DNA of 64,000 nt from an uncultured Clostridia bacterium (GCA_947624965.1 CANQMN010000010.1:1-64000); one strand, 5' to 3'; positions 47,361 through 55,770 are shown, counted from the first letter of the stretch. Made by a program: numbers and translations. Notes: a model not told the origin generated them from the sequence alone.

Positions 47361-47723
47361 GTGTCAGACTTGGATAAAATAGAGATTATCAATCGGATAG
47401 GCTATATACGGGTACGCGCAAAGCTGACACAAAAAGCGTTGTCGAACGCTCTCGGCATGAATCCGAGTTATATCAACCGTTTGGAGTGCCAAAAGGACTT
47501 TTTACCGAGTGTCGAGGTCTTAATGAACATAATAGAGGTGTGCGGAAGCACACCCGAGGAATTCTTCTATCACGATATTACAGCCTATGAGCGGGATTGT
47601 GCCATAAAGGAAAAACTTGACAGCCTACCGAGCGAGGTACGGGAGTTTATCCTCGACTGTAATCCCGACCTTATGGACATCTTCATCAGATTGAATTCTA
47701 TGATCGTCAAGTCCGACAAGTAA
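47361..47723 (+). CDS. XRE-family HTH regulator
   Basis: GTG start; IGYIRVRAKLTQKALSNALGMNPSYINRLECQKDFLPSVEVL. Confidence 0.88.
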   Translation: MSDLDKIEIINRIGYIRVRAKLTQKALSNALGMNPSYINRLECQKDFLPSVEVLMNIIEVCGSTPEEFFYHDITAYERDCAIKEKLDSLPSEVREFILDCNPDLMDIFIRLNSMIVKSDK

Positions 47724-47921
47724 ATCCTTTCCTAGCGAAATTGACCTAAAATCAGCGCAATTTCACCAATCCCCTTCGGATTTTTTCCACTCCAATACTG
47801 TACGAGGATAACCCATATCGACTGTTTTTCTGCAATCCTCGCTTAACAGCCGCAACCGCCGCGCAAGACTGCTTATCCCCACACGAACAACTCCATACAA
47901 ACAAACCGCCTAAAAAGAGCC

Positions 47922-48323
47922 TCATTTCTTTTTAGGCGGTTCTTTATTTTCCAAATAATCTTTGATTGCTTGTATTTGACTATGCCAAATACTGCTCATA
48001 TCTGCCCTAGAAAGCAAAAATTTTACCATTGCACGTTCATCATCTTCATCGGTGATTTCCACCGAACCCCAATGATTGTACCAGTAATATACCGTACTTT
48101 TGCTGATTCCGTACAACTTCATAATTGTTCTATACGAGATATGCCATTCCTTCATCAAATCATGTGCGCTGTTTTGAAGAATGGCTTTTTTATTTTTGGC
48201 TTTTAATGTTTCATCATCTTTGCAAAGACAGCGGCAACGAGTACAGAAATACCGTTGTCGCCCATATCTTGTGTGTCCGAACTTCACAATCGTCTTTTTT
48301 GAATTACATTTTGGACATTTCAT
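47922..48323 (-). CDS. Zinc-ribbon + HTH protein (InsA/IS1-like N-terminal architecture), no catalytic domain seen
   Basis: CPKCNSKKTIVKFGHTRYGRQRYFCTRC; ISYRTIMKLYGISKSTVYYWYNHWG. Confidence 0.65.
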   Translation of the reverse strand: MKCPKCNSKKTIVKFGHTRYGRQRYFCTRCRCLCKDDETLKAKNKKAILQNSAHDLMKEWHISYRTIMKLYGISKSTVYYWYNHWGSVEITDEDDERAMVKFLLSRADMSSIWHSQIQAIKDYLENKEPPKKK

Positions 48324-48435
48324 TTAGCACCTCTCGACCGCTATAATTTTACCTCATTTTGCCCCTGTTCGTCAACACTTTTAGGAATGAAATCCAATAG
48401 TAAATAAAAAACGAATTTCGGAGCAGAGGTGCATT

Positions 48436-48645
48436 ATGAACGAAGAAAAAAGAACTTTACCGAGATATAGAACGGTCAGAGAATGCTTTGAAGAAATTAA
48501 GCGGCTTGACGAGCAAACCGTGATTTCGGAATACTTTATCCGTCAGCTTTGCAAGAGCGGACAAGTCAAGTGCTATCACAGCGGCAACAAAACGTATGTC
48601 AACCTTGACAGCCTGTTTGACTACCTCAATAATGAACCGCCGTAA
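48436..48645 (+). CDS. Small excisionase/HTH-type DNA-binding protein
   Basis: ISEYFIRQLCKSGQVKCYHSGNKTYVNLDSLFDYL. Confidence 0.65.
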   Translation: MNEEKRTLPRYRTVRECFEEIKRLDEQTVISEYFIRQLCKSGQVKCYHSGNKTYVNLDSLFDYLNNEPP

Positions 48646-48755
48646 TTCGCTGTCGGCATAAGGGCTTATGGTGAATGACACGGCGGGGAACAGGGCGATG
48701 AAAAGCACCGCCCACTTGATTATCCTTTACTCCCTTCCACCACACAATATCTTCT

Positions 48756-48787
48756 ACCCTTATACCCTTAACCCTTTATTACCCTTA
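48756..48787 (+). repeat. Iteron-like heptamers ACCCTTA x4 upstream of rep
   Basis: ACCCTTA 48756, 48764, 48781; ACCCTTT 48771. Confidence 0.6.
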
Positions 48788-48827
48788 CGACTTTTTTAAC
48801 GAAATAACTAAAAGGAGAACTTAAAAA

Positions 48828-49751
48828 ATGATGTGTAAATACCCTATAAAAGCTATCCGAAAACAAAATAAACTAATAATTCTAAATATAGATGAAATAA
48901 AAAAGGATTGCCAGACAACTTTTGCGCGCGCCGCCGTTTTTCTTCCTTGCCGCCAATGTTTAATGTGCCGTTGGGAGCAATATCACGACTGGTCGCTCCG
49001 CTGTAAATTAGAGGCAAAACGGTATAATAGCAACCTATTTGTAACGCTAACTTACGAGGAATCACCTATCATCGTCAAGAAAAGCGAACTGCAAAGATTT
49101 ATGAAAAATCTGCGAACGCATTTTGAAAGACACCTTGGGCTTACGGGCATACGCTTTTTCGGGTGCGGTGAATATGGAAAAGAAAATCTGCGCCCGCATT
49201 ATCATATAATCATTTTCAACTGTCCCCGCTTCGGCGACGAAAAGTTTTATAAGAAAGACAAGGCGGGATACCCTCTTTACAAGAGTGAAACAATAGAGCG
49301 TTTATGGGGCAAGGGGTTTTGCACGATTGGAGGGGTGTCGGACAAATCCATTGAATATGTAACTCGCACATTTATAAAAAGCTACTATATTAAACCGCCA
49401 AATAAAAACGCACCCGCTTTCGTTTCCATGTCAAAACAAGGCGGGATTGGTATGCAGTACTTAACCGAACACTTCGACGAAATAATAGAAAATGGCTTCA
49501 TTGAGTACGACGGTCGGCTATATCGCATTCCCTACGCATACAACCGTAAAATCGAAGAAAAAATCGGAACGGAAGCATATACGGAGAAAGTCGTCATCCC
49601 GCGCAAGGAGCAAGAAGAAGCGTTTCGCAAAATGCTGGGCGAAGGCGGTCAACCGCCTACTGATGTTCCTACTGATATTATAGAAGAACCCGAAGCCATA
49701 GAGCAACGAATTAGCAAGCTGATTGCGCACGACGAAGAAACCCCAATCTAA
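48828..49751 (+). CDS. rep: Replication initiator, Microviridae (gokushovirus VP4)-type HUH Rep
   Basis: PCRQCLMCRWEQYHDWSLRC; LFVTLTYEE; FFGCGEYGKENLRPHYHIIIF; MSKQGGIGMQYL; DGRLYRIPYAYNRK. Confidence 0.88.
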   Translation: MMCKYPIKAIRKQNKLIILNIDEIKKDCQTTFARAAVFLPCRQCLMCRWEQYHDWSLRCKLEAKRYNSNLFVTLTYEESPIIVKKSELQRFMKNLRTHFERHLGLTGIRFFGCGEYGKENLRPHYHIIIFNCPRFGDEKFYKKDKAGYPLYKSETIERLWGKGFCTIGGVSDKSIEYVTRTFIKSYYIKPPNKNAPAFVSMSKQGGIGMQYLTEHFDEIIENGFIEYDGRLYRIPYAYNRKIEEKIGTEAYTEKVVIPRKEQEEAFRKMLGEGGQPPTDVPTDIIEEPEAIEQRISKLIAHDEETPI

Positions 49752-49752
49752 A

Positions 49753-49906
49753 CGCCGTATAAGCCTTCTAAAAGGCTTTCCCCGCCAATCTGCGGCAACT
49801 CCTATCGAGGGAACGCAAGTTCCTATTAAAACGTGCCGAGCGTAAAAACTCGGCGTATAAAATGGGCTTGCGCGGGGTAGTGCCGCAGAAAGAACAACAC
49901 CCTCGA
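49753..49906. other. Multi-hairpin structured intergenic region after rep (possible origin or ncRNA)
   Basis: AAGCCTT/AAGGCTT; CTGCGGCA(49790)/TGCCGCAG(49881) enclosing GGAACgcaaGTTCC and GCCGAG/CTCGGC. Confidence 0.5.
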
Positions 49907-49978
49907 ATTTTATATAATATATCCGTACTCTTATGACTTTACGGAGAAAGTAAACTATCGTATAAAGGAGATAAAATC

Positions 49979-50392
49979 ATGAGAACCACAAGACAAGAAA
50001 AGAAAAAGAAAGCAATCGAGTACCTTACAACGCTGAATATTTACGAGGACTATATCACAGGATTCCGCAAGTACGACAATGTATGCTTTTTCGAGCGTTT
50101 CGGCGGCTATTGGGCTTTCCAAGAGCCTGAACTGATGAAGAAGATACGGGAAGTCGAGAATAGGTATAATTGCCTCGTCTATGCCGTTACGCACGAATAT
50201 ACGGAGTTCGGGGAACTTTACGATCTTCTCATAGTATCGGGCTACCAGGAAGATTGGGACGGGCTACTCGTGAAAACCAACTCGGGCTTTCTCGCCTTTG
50301 CTTATGTCTGGAACAAAGACGACAATAGTTGTAGCGAACTCGGCACGATAGGCGTTCGGTCGTTCGGCGGCGGCATAATGAGGTGCGCATAA
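49979..50392 (+). CDS. Hypothetical protein, translationally coupled to integrase
   Basis: TAATG overlap with integrase ATG at 50392. Confidence 0.6.
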   Translation: MRTTRQEKKKKAIEYLTTLNIYEDYITGFRKYDNVCFFERFGGYWAFQEPELMKKIREVENRYNCLVYAVTHEYTEFGELYDLLIVSGYQEDWDGLLVKTNSGFLAFAYVWNKDDNSCSELGTIGVRSFGGGIMRCA

Positions 50393-51816
50393 TGAGGAAC
50401 GAAAGGCATAAACTTTGCTATCCGAATTACAACAAGAACGGCGTTCTGATTTCATACCGATTTTTCTATACGGGCAAAGACCCTTTAAGCGGTGCGCCAA
50501 AGCAATTTACCAAGTGTTGGAAAGTCCCCACGGGCTTGACCGCAAAGGAAATCGAGCGGGAGCGCAGAGCGGCTGAAATCGCTTTTATCCAAGAAGCGGA
50601 GAAGAAATCGCTCGGAACATATATCCCCGACACCAATGTCCTTTTCGGCGACTTTGCCGACCAATGGCTTGAAACCGTGAAATTGAGGAGCGACAGCGGC
50701 TATTCGAGCTATGAATCCGCAAAAACTCATCTCCCGATACTGAAAGCCCATTTCGGGAATTGCCTGTTACGCAATATCACCCCGCGAATGATACAGTCCT
50801 TCTACAACTACCTTACCACACGCACATACACGAAAAGCACCGTAACCGTCAAGAAGTCAATCCAAGACCTCTTACGGGAGCATAAGCTGAACAAGACCAC
50901 AGCGGCAAAAGCCTGCGGCATTGGCAAGCCTACTTTTGCGGCGGCTACGGTTATAGGCAAGAAAGTCAGTTTGCAGACGGCTCAAAAGATATGCGGGTAT
51001 TTCAAAATCCCGATAGACCGTTATTTTACCGTCGAAACCGTGCGGGAGAAATACTCCGTCGCTACGAACAGGGGCATACGGACACTTCTCGTTATGATAC
51101 TCAACTCCGCACGGAAGCAACAACTCATCGAGTACAACTACGCCACAAAGGAATATACCGAGCCTATCAAGGGGACGGAAAAGGGCAAGCGTTTTTACAG
51201 CGACAGCGAGGCACGGCGATTTCTCCAATTGACAATGGAAGAGAAAGACATCCGAAAGAAAACCGTCTTTTCGCTATTCCTCTATTTGGGCTTACGCAAC
51301 GCCGAACTATGCGGGCTTGAATGGCAGGACATAGACTTTGAACAAGGCACTCTCACCGTATCGCGCAACTCGATTTACTTTTCCGACTTCGGCGTTTGCA
51401 CGAAAGCACCCAAAACGCAAAACTCGGCGAGGACGGTATCAATGCCGCCGAAGCTGATAGAGTTACTGCACGAGTATAAGGAATGGTGGGACGACCAAAA
51501 GGAACAGCACGGCGACCTTTGGCAAGAGAGCAAGCGGCTGTTCCTCAACGACAACGGGAAACCGATACACCCTTCCACGCCGAGCAACTGGCTTGAAAAG
51601 TTTCAGGCAGAACACGGGCTAGCCCACGTTTCTCCCCATGCGCTCCGACATACAAGTATAACCTTACAAGTAATGGCGGGTATCCCCATAAAAGCCGTAT
51701 CACAACGAGCAGGACACGCTAACGAGGCGATAACGCTTAATATCTACACGCACCTACTGCAAGAGGAAGATAGACGAGCCGCCGCAAAGTTCGACACTTA
51801 CCTTTCGCCACAGTAA
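50392..51816 (+). CDS. int: Site-specific tyrosine integrase with internal XRE-like HTH
   Basis: YLGLRNAELCGLEW, HALRHTS, GHANEAITLNIYTHL; insert KTTAAKACGIGKPTFAAATVIGKKVSLQTAQKICGYFKIPIDRYF. Confidence 0.93.
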   Translation: MRNERHKLCYPNYNKNGVLISYRFFYTGKDPLSGAPKQFTKCWKVPTGLTAKEIERERRAAEIAFIQEAEKKSLGTYIPDTNVLFGDFADQWLETVKLRSDSGYSSYESAKTHLPILKAHFGNCLLRNITPRMIQSFYNYLTTRTYTKSTVTVKKSIQDLLREHKLNKTTAAKACGIGKPTFAAATVIGKKVSLQTAQKICGYFKIPIDRYFTVETVREKYSVATNRGIRTLLVMILNSARKQQLIEYNYATKEYTEPIKGTEKGKRFYSDSEARRFLQLTMEEKDIRKKTVFSLFLYLGLRNAELCGLEWQDIDFEQGTLTVSRNSIYFSDFGVCTKAPKTQNSARTVSMPPKLIELLHEYKEWWDDQKEQHGDLWQESKRLFLNDNGKPIHPSTPSNWLEKFQAEHGLAHVSPHALRHTSITLQVMAGIPIKAVSQRAGHANEAITLNIYTHLLQEEDRRAAAKFDTYLSPQ

Positions 51817-51837
51817 AGAAAAAGAATCCGAGGAAAG

Positions 51838-51868
51838 GAAAAAGACTATCTTTCGATAGCCTTTTTCT
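51838..51868. terminator. Intrinsic terminator after integrase
   Basis: AAAAAGACTATC tttc GATAGCCTTTTT. Confidence 0.65.
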
Positions 51869-51874
51869 TTGTTT

Positions 51875-51950
51875 TGGAGCTACTGGTGGGACTCGGACCC
51901 ACGACCTGTTGATTACGAATCAACTGCTCTACCAGCTGAGCCACAGTAGC
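51875..51950 (-). tRNA. tRNA-Thr (anticodon CGT), complete, CCA encoded
   Basis: GCTACTGTGGCTCAGCTGGTAGAGCAGTTGATTCGTAATCAACAGGTCGTGGGTCCGAGTCCCACCAGTAGCTCCA folds as a 76-nt cloverleaf. Confidence 0.95.
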
Positions 51951-51977
51951 ATTTTTACCTGTTTTTGCAGGTGTTTT

Positions 51978-51994
51978 TTACAGATTTTTTACAG
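51978..51994 (+). repeat. Right copy of 17-bp end repeat TTACAGATTTTTTACAG
   Basis: Identical to 37888-37904. Confidence 0.85.
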
Positions 51995-52024
51995 TTTCTT
52001 TGCCGTTAGCGTCGCAATCCTCGA

Positions 52025-52069
52025 TTTTCAGGCGATTTCCACGAGTTTTAGGTGGTTTTCAGGCGATTT
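52025..52069 (+). repeat. 14-bp direct repeats TTTTCAGGCGATTT (31-bp period) in right end
   Basis: 52025-52038 and 52056-52069. Confidence 0.7.
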
Positions 52070-52097
52070 GCTACTGTCCGTATCATTCAACCAAATA

Positions 52098-52136
52098 ATT
52101 ACGAATCAGCTGCTCTACCGACTGAGCCACAGTAGC
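52098..52136 (-). pseudogene. 5' half of host tRNA-Thr(CGT) (att site, right)
   Basis: Revcomp GCTACTGTGGCTCAGTCGGTAGAGCAGCTGATTCGTAAT; anticodon stem GCTGA matches TCAGC of the left 3' half. Confidence 0.88.
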
Positions 52137-52292
52137 AAAGATCTGCGCTTCTTCGGATGCGCTTTTTCATTATAAAAAAATCTGCGGCAAAATGCAAGCG
52201 TTTTTGCGCCCAAAATAAATTTTATTTTTGCGGGAATTTGCGTTCGCGCGGTCTTTTTGCGCCGTGCGCGCCGCCGAACGGGACGCGCGCCG

Positions 52293-53183
52293 CTATTTTC
52301 GGGGAAGAATGATCTTGACCGCGCCGCTCACGACCGCGATCTCGGCGTCCCCTTCCGCGCCCTTCTCGCCGTCCAGATCCCACACGACGCCCTCGGAGCG
52401 CGCCACGCGCACGCGGTCTCCGCGCATCTTCACGATGCGCTTTCCGCTTCTCCGCGTGCCGAACAGCATGAGGCGGACGATCCCCCATCGCGCGCCCGCC
52501 CGCGCGAGGGCTCCCTCTCCGAACTGCCGCACGAGGGCGATCTCGCACAGCCCGTCGCGCATGCTTGCGCCGCGGTTGACGCGCAGCCCCGCGACCGATG
52601 TCCCGTTCATGACGAAGAGCAGCGCGAATTTGCCCTTCACCGAAGTTTCCCCGCAGGAGACCTCGGCGGAGAACGGCGTCGTCTTTCGGAGCAAACGGAG
52701 CACGAATGCGGCATACGCAAGCCATCCGAACATGCGCTTTTGCCGTTGCGGCGTCTCGTAAGAGACGCGCGTAACGGAGCCCGCCGCGGCAAGATACACG
52801 GCGTAGCGGTCGTTGACGTGCAGGCAGTCGATCTCCGAGACGCGCCCCTTGCGCAGGACGGCGAGCGCGCCGCCGAGACGGCGGGGAATGCCCAGCGCCC
52901 GCGCGGCGTCGTTCACCGTGCCCGCGGGAAGGTAGCCGAGCGCGATCTCCCGCTCCGCCGCGCCCTGCACGACGCGGTGGAACGTGCCGTCCCCGCCCGC
53001 GAACACGACGGCGGCGTACCCTTCCCCGCGTTCGCGGACGAGCCGTTCCGTCTCCTCCGCGCTCTGCGTTTCCAGAAGCTCCGCTTCGCCGAAGCGTTCC
53101 TCCAAGGCGCGCTTGATGCGCGGCAATTTGCGGGAAATATTCCCCTTACCGCTCGCGCCGTTGTACAAAAAGAGGCATTTCAC
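52293..53183 (-). CDS. Diacylglycerol/lipid kinase family protein
   Basis: FLYNGASGKGN; FAGGDGTFHRVVQGA; LPAGTVNDAARALGI; GTG start. Confidence 0.9.
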   Translation of the reverse strand: MKCLFLYNGASGKGNISRKLPRIKRALEERFGEAELLETQSAEETERLVRERGEGYAAVVFAGGDGTFHRVVQGAAEREIALGYLPAGTVNDAARALGIPRRLGGALAVLRKGRVSEIDCLHVNDRYAVYLAAAGSVTRVSYETPQRQKRMFGWLAYAAFVLRLLRKTTPFSAEVSCGETSVKGKFALLFVMNGTSVAGLRVNRGASMRDGLCEIALVRQFGEGALARAGARWGIVRLMLFGTRRSGKRIVKMRGDRVRVARSEGVVWDLDGEKGAEGDAEIAVVSGAVKIILPRK

Positions 53184-53223
53184 CCCTCCATTATAGCCGC
53201 TTTTGCGCCTTTTTTCAACCCTT

Positions 53224-53916
53224 TCAGGAAAAAACCTCCGCGATCTCCGAGACGGCAAAGCACAGCTCCGCTTGCAGATAGCGCAGATCTTTTGCAAAGA
53301 GAATGCCCGAGGCGATCTCCGCGCCCCGCCGCTCGGCGCGGAGGAGCAGGGCGTTCCAAGCCGCGAAATCCCCCTCGCCGTTCGCCGCGCGCAGACCTTT
53401 GAGCGAGGCGCGCACACCCTTCACCGCCGTCCGCGCTTCCTCCTGCGAAAGTTCCGCGCGTTCGAGCCCGTTCGCCGCGTCGAAGAGCATGCGGGCGCAG
53501 CTGTCCGCCGTGCGGGCGTTCGCCCGCACCTGCTCCGAGAGGGCGGCGCGGTCCCCCTCCAAGGAAAGCGGGTCGGAGGCGCGGCGGACGATGCGCGTCT
53601 CCACGCCCTTCCCCGCCATGTTCTCCTGCACAAAATGCGCGTCCTCCTCCGAAAAATAGCAGGCGAGCACGACGGCGTCGTCGCCGAGCAGATATCCCGC
53701 GCCGCCCGAGAGATACACCTGCCCCGCGACCGCGCCCGCCGTCTCCGAAACGCAGTCCTGCACGAGGAAAAAATATTCCTCGTCGAATACCACTTCCGCG
53801 TATTTTCTTGTGCTCCAACGGAGCGCGCCCAAAAACAGCGCGACGACCCCCGAAAAGAGCGCGAGCAGCAGGAAGAACGCCTTCCAACCGCGCCGATGAT
53901 AGTTAGCGCCGAACAT
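53224..53916 (-). CDS. Hypothetical membrane-anchored protein
   Basis: N-terminal TM AFFLLLALFSGVVALFLGAL. Confidence 0.65.
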   Translation of the reverse strand: MFGANYHRRGWKAFFLLLALFSGVVALFLGALRWSTRKYAEVVFDEEYFFLVQDCVSETAGAVAGQVYLSGGAGYLLGDDAVVLACYFSEEDAHFVQENMAGKGVETRIVRRASDPLSLEGDRAALSEQVRANARTADSCARMLFDAANGLERAELSQEEARTAVKGVRASLKGLRAANGEGDFAAWNALLLRAERRGAEIASGILFAKDLRYLQAELCFAVSEIAEVFS

Positions 53917-53955
53917 ATTTCATTATATGCCCCGCGCGGGGCGCGCTATGAAAGA

Positions 53956-53990
53956 GCCCCGCGGCGATATGCCGCGGGGCGTTTTTTTAC
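53956..53990 (-). terminator. Intrinsic terminator at the end of the phage-like module
   Basis: GCCCCGCGGC gatat GCCGCGGGGC with T-run. Confidence 0.75.
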
Positions 53991-54478
53991 ACATAGGAGG
54001 CGAGAAGATCGTAGAGCGTCTCGTAAAATTCCCCGAGATACTGCCGCGCGAGCGAATCCATGCGATAGGCTTCGAGACGCGCGCTTGCGTCTCCCGTCGC
54101 GTTCATGTAATATTCCCGCACGATGAGGAAACGCTGGGAATAAGTGAGCGTGTAATTGGGGTTTTCGGGATAGCGGTACGGTCCGTTCGCGTTCCCCTCC
54201 GAGCCGAGCGCCTCGTACGCGAGCTGGTGCACGAGGTCGTCGCGGATCGTCTCCACTTCCTCGTCCGCCGTCTTTTGGAGCAGATCGTTTTGCTGGGTAA
54301 GCGCGGTGCTGCGGATGATGTGGTTGATGGAAAACTGCTGGGAATACGCCTCGATGTCGCGCGCCAACTGCTTTGTGATCTTGTCCTTTTTCGCCTGCGC
54401 CACGCGCACCATGGAGAGCTGTACGGCGGAGAGATCTGCGTACTCGGGCGAGGAGAGGTCGATGATGTCGATGGTCAT
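53987..54478 (-). CDS. Hypothetical protein of phage-like module
   Basis: Start MTIDIIDLSSPEYADLSAVQ; overlaps the upstream gene. Confidence 0.6.
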   Translation of the reverse strand: MTIDIIDLSSPEYADLSAVQLSMVRVAQAKKDKITKQLARDIEAYSQQFSINHIIRSTALTQQNDLLQKTADEEVETIRDDLVHQLAYEALGSEGNANGPYRYPENPNYTLTYSQRFLIVREYYMNATGDASARLEAYRMDSLARQYLGEFYETLYDLLASYV

Positions 54479-55770
54479 GACGGCGGCGCCTCCCTCCATT
54501 CAAAGTCGATCGCGACGATGCGCGCGTCGGGGGACGAGGAGCGCACGGTGAGGGAGAGCGTTTCGCCGCGGGGCGCGCCCGAAAAGACGATGCGCCGATT
54601 GGCGCTCCCCTTCCCCTCCGCGGTGTTCTTCTCCGAGGAGGCCGTCAGCGTAAACGTGCCCTCCCCCTCCACGATGACGGAGCGGAGAATGTGATCCCCG
54701 TTCGCAAAGGGGCGGAACCGCCCCGTGCGAAATTCGCACGCGCCGCTCCCGCCCTGCGCGTATCCGCTCGAAGCGACGAGGCGGTAGAGCTTTGTCCCCA
54801 GCGGATAATAGACGGCGTCCGACGCGGCGATCGTGTGCGTCAATAGGTCCATGCGGTAGGACGTCCCGTGCGCGACGTTGTAGACGAACATTCCGCGCCG
54901 CCCGTCGCGGAACTTCACGCGGGCATAGTAGCGGCCGCTCCAATGCACCGCTTCCGGCTCCTCCGAAAGATCGACCTCCGCGGCGAGCGGGTCGTCCACG
55001 GGGACGCTCTTGTTTCCGTCGAAGGCTGCGAAGCCGCGCTCCGTGAAAAAGAGCACGCGGCTCCCGCAGTCGGCGATGGAGCGTCCGAGAATGCGCCCCT
55101 CGCAGTAGGGATATTCGCGGATCTTGAAATTGCACGGGTCCGCCTGCGCTTCGAGCCGCCAGATCCCGCGGTCGAGGAAGATGTAGAGGAGATTGAGGCG
55201 GGGCACGAGTTTGAGCGCGTTCCCCCGATCTCTCGGCAGTTCGATGGTCCCCGGTCCGAGCGGATCGTACGGCTCTTTCAGCCAGTCCTCCGTATCGGGG
55301 CGGGCGGAATAGCGTATCCGCGCGCCGCTCATGAGGAAGGAACGGTCGTTGAGCATGGCGAGACAGGTGCCGCCGCCCGGAGCATAAAACGTTTGGATGG
55401 ACGTCCCCGTATAGATCTGAAACGCCGAACTGTTCACGCCGTAGACGCGTTCGAGCCCGCTCTTCGTCATATAGTACACCATGCAGACGGGCGGATCCGT
55501 GCACTTATCGCGGCTTTTGAGCGTGCCGTCTATCTTGTAGAGATAGTCCCCCGTAAACGCGAACACGGCGCCGTTCACCGAATAGATGCGCTCGGTGTTC
55601 TCGGGGAGGATGTTCACCTCCTCGGAGCCCTCCGAGAGGACGAGCGCGCCCGCCTCCTCGCGCAGATTGCAGAAGGAGAGTTCGGGAAATTTTTCTCTGT
55701 CCTTGAACGCGGAGAGCGGAAAGCGTGCCCTGCGGACGCCGCCCTCGGGCGGCGGAAGCGTTCCCTTCAT
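54475..55770 (-). CDS. Phage tail-stabilisation/gp10-like structural protein
   Basis: Start MKGTLPPPEGGVRRARFPLSAF; beta-propeller-like content and position after the capsid block. Confidence 0.5.
   Translation of the reverse strand: MKGTLPPPEGGVRRARFPLSAFKDREKFPELSFCNLREEAGALVLSEGSEEVNILPENTERIYSVNGAVFAFTGDYLYKIDGTLKSRDKCTDPPVCMVYYMTKSGLERVYGVNSSAFQIYTGTSIQTFYAPGGGTCLAMLNDRSFLMSGARIRYSARPDTEDWLKEPYDPLGPGTIELPRDRGNALKLVPRLNLLYIFLDRGIWRLEAQADPCNFKIREYPYCEGRILGRSIADCGSRVLFFTERGFAAFDGNKSVPVDDPLAAEVDLSEEPEAVHWSGRYYARVKFRDGRRGMFVYNVAHGTSYRMDLLTHTIAASDAVYYPLGTKLYRLVASSGYAQGGSGACEFRTGRFRPFANGDHILRSVIVEGEGTFTLTASSEKNTAEGKGSANRRIVFSGAPRGETLSLTVRSSSPDARIVAIDFEWREAPPS

Larger units (their letters stand above)
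37748..52106. mobile_element. tRNA-Thr-integrated element (~14.3 kb) with tyrosine integrase, Microviridae-type Rep and leftward cargo operon
   Basis: Split tRNA halves sharing ATTACGAAT at both ends; integrase at right end; lower GC than flanks; 17-bp direct repeat near both ends. Confidence 0.85.

Noticed and set aside
52098-52136. Second full tRNA
   Set aside because: Only the 5' half matches; sequence beyond the anticodon loop (TATTTGGTTG...) cannot complete the cloverleaf.
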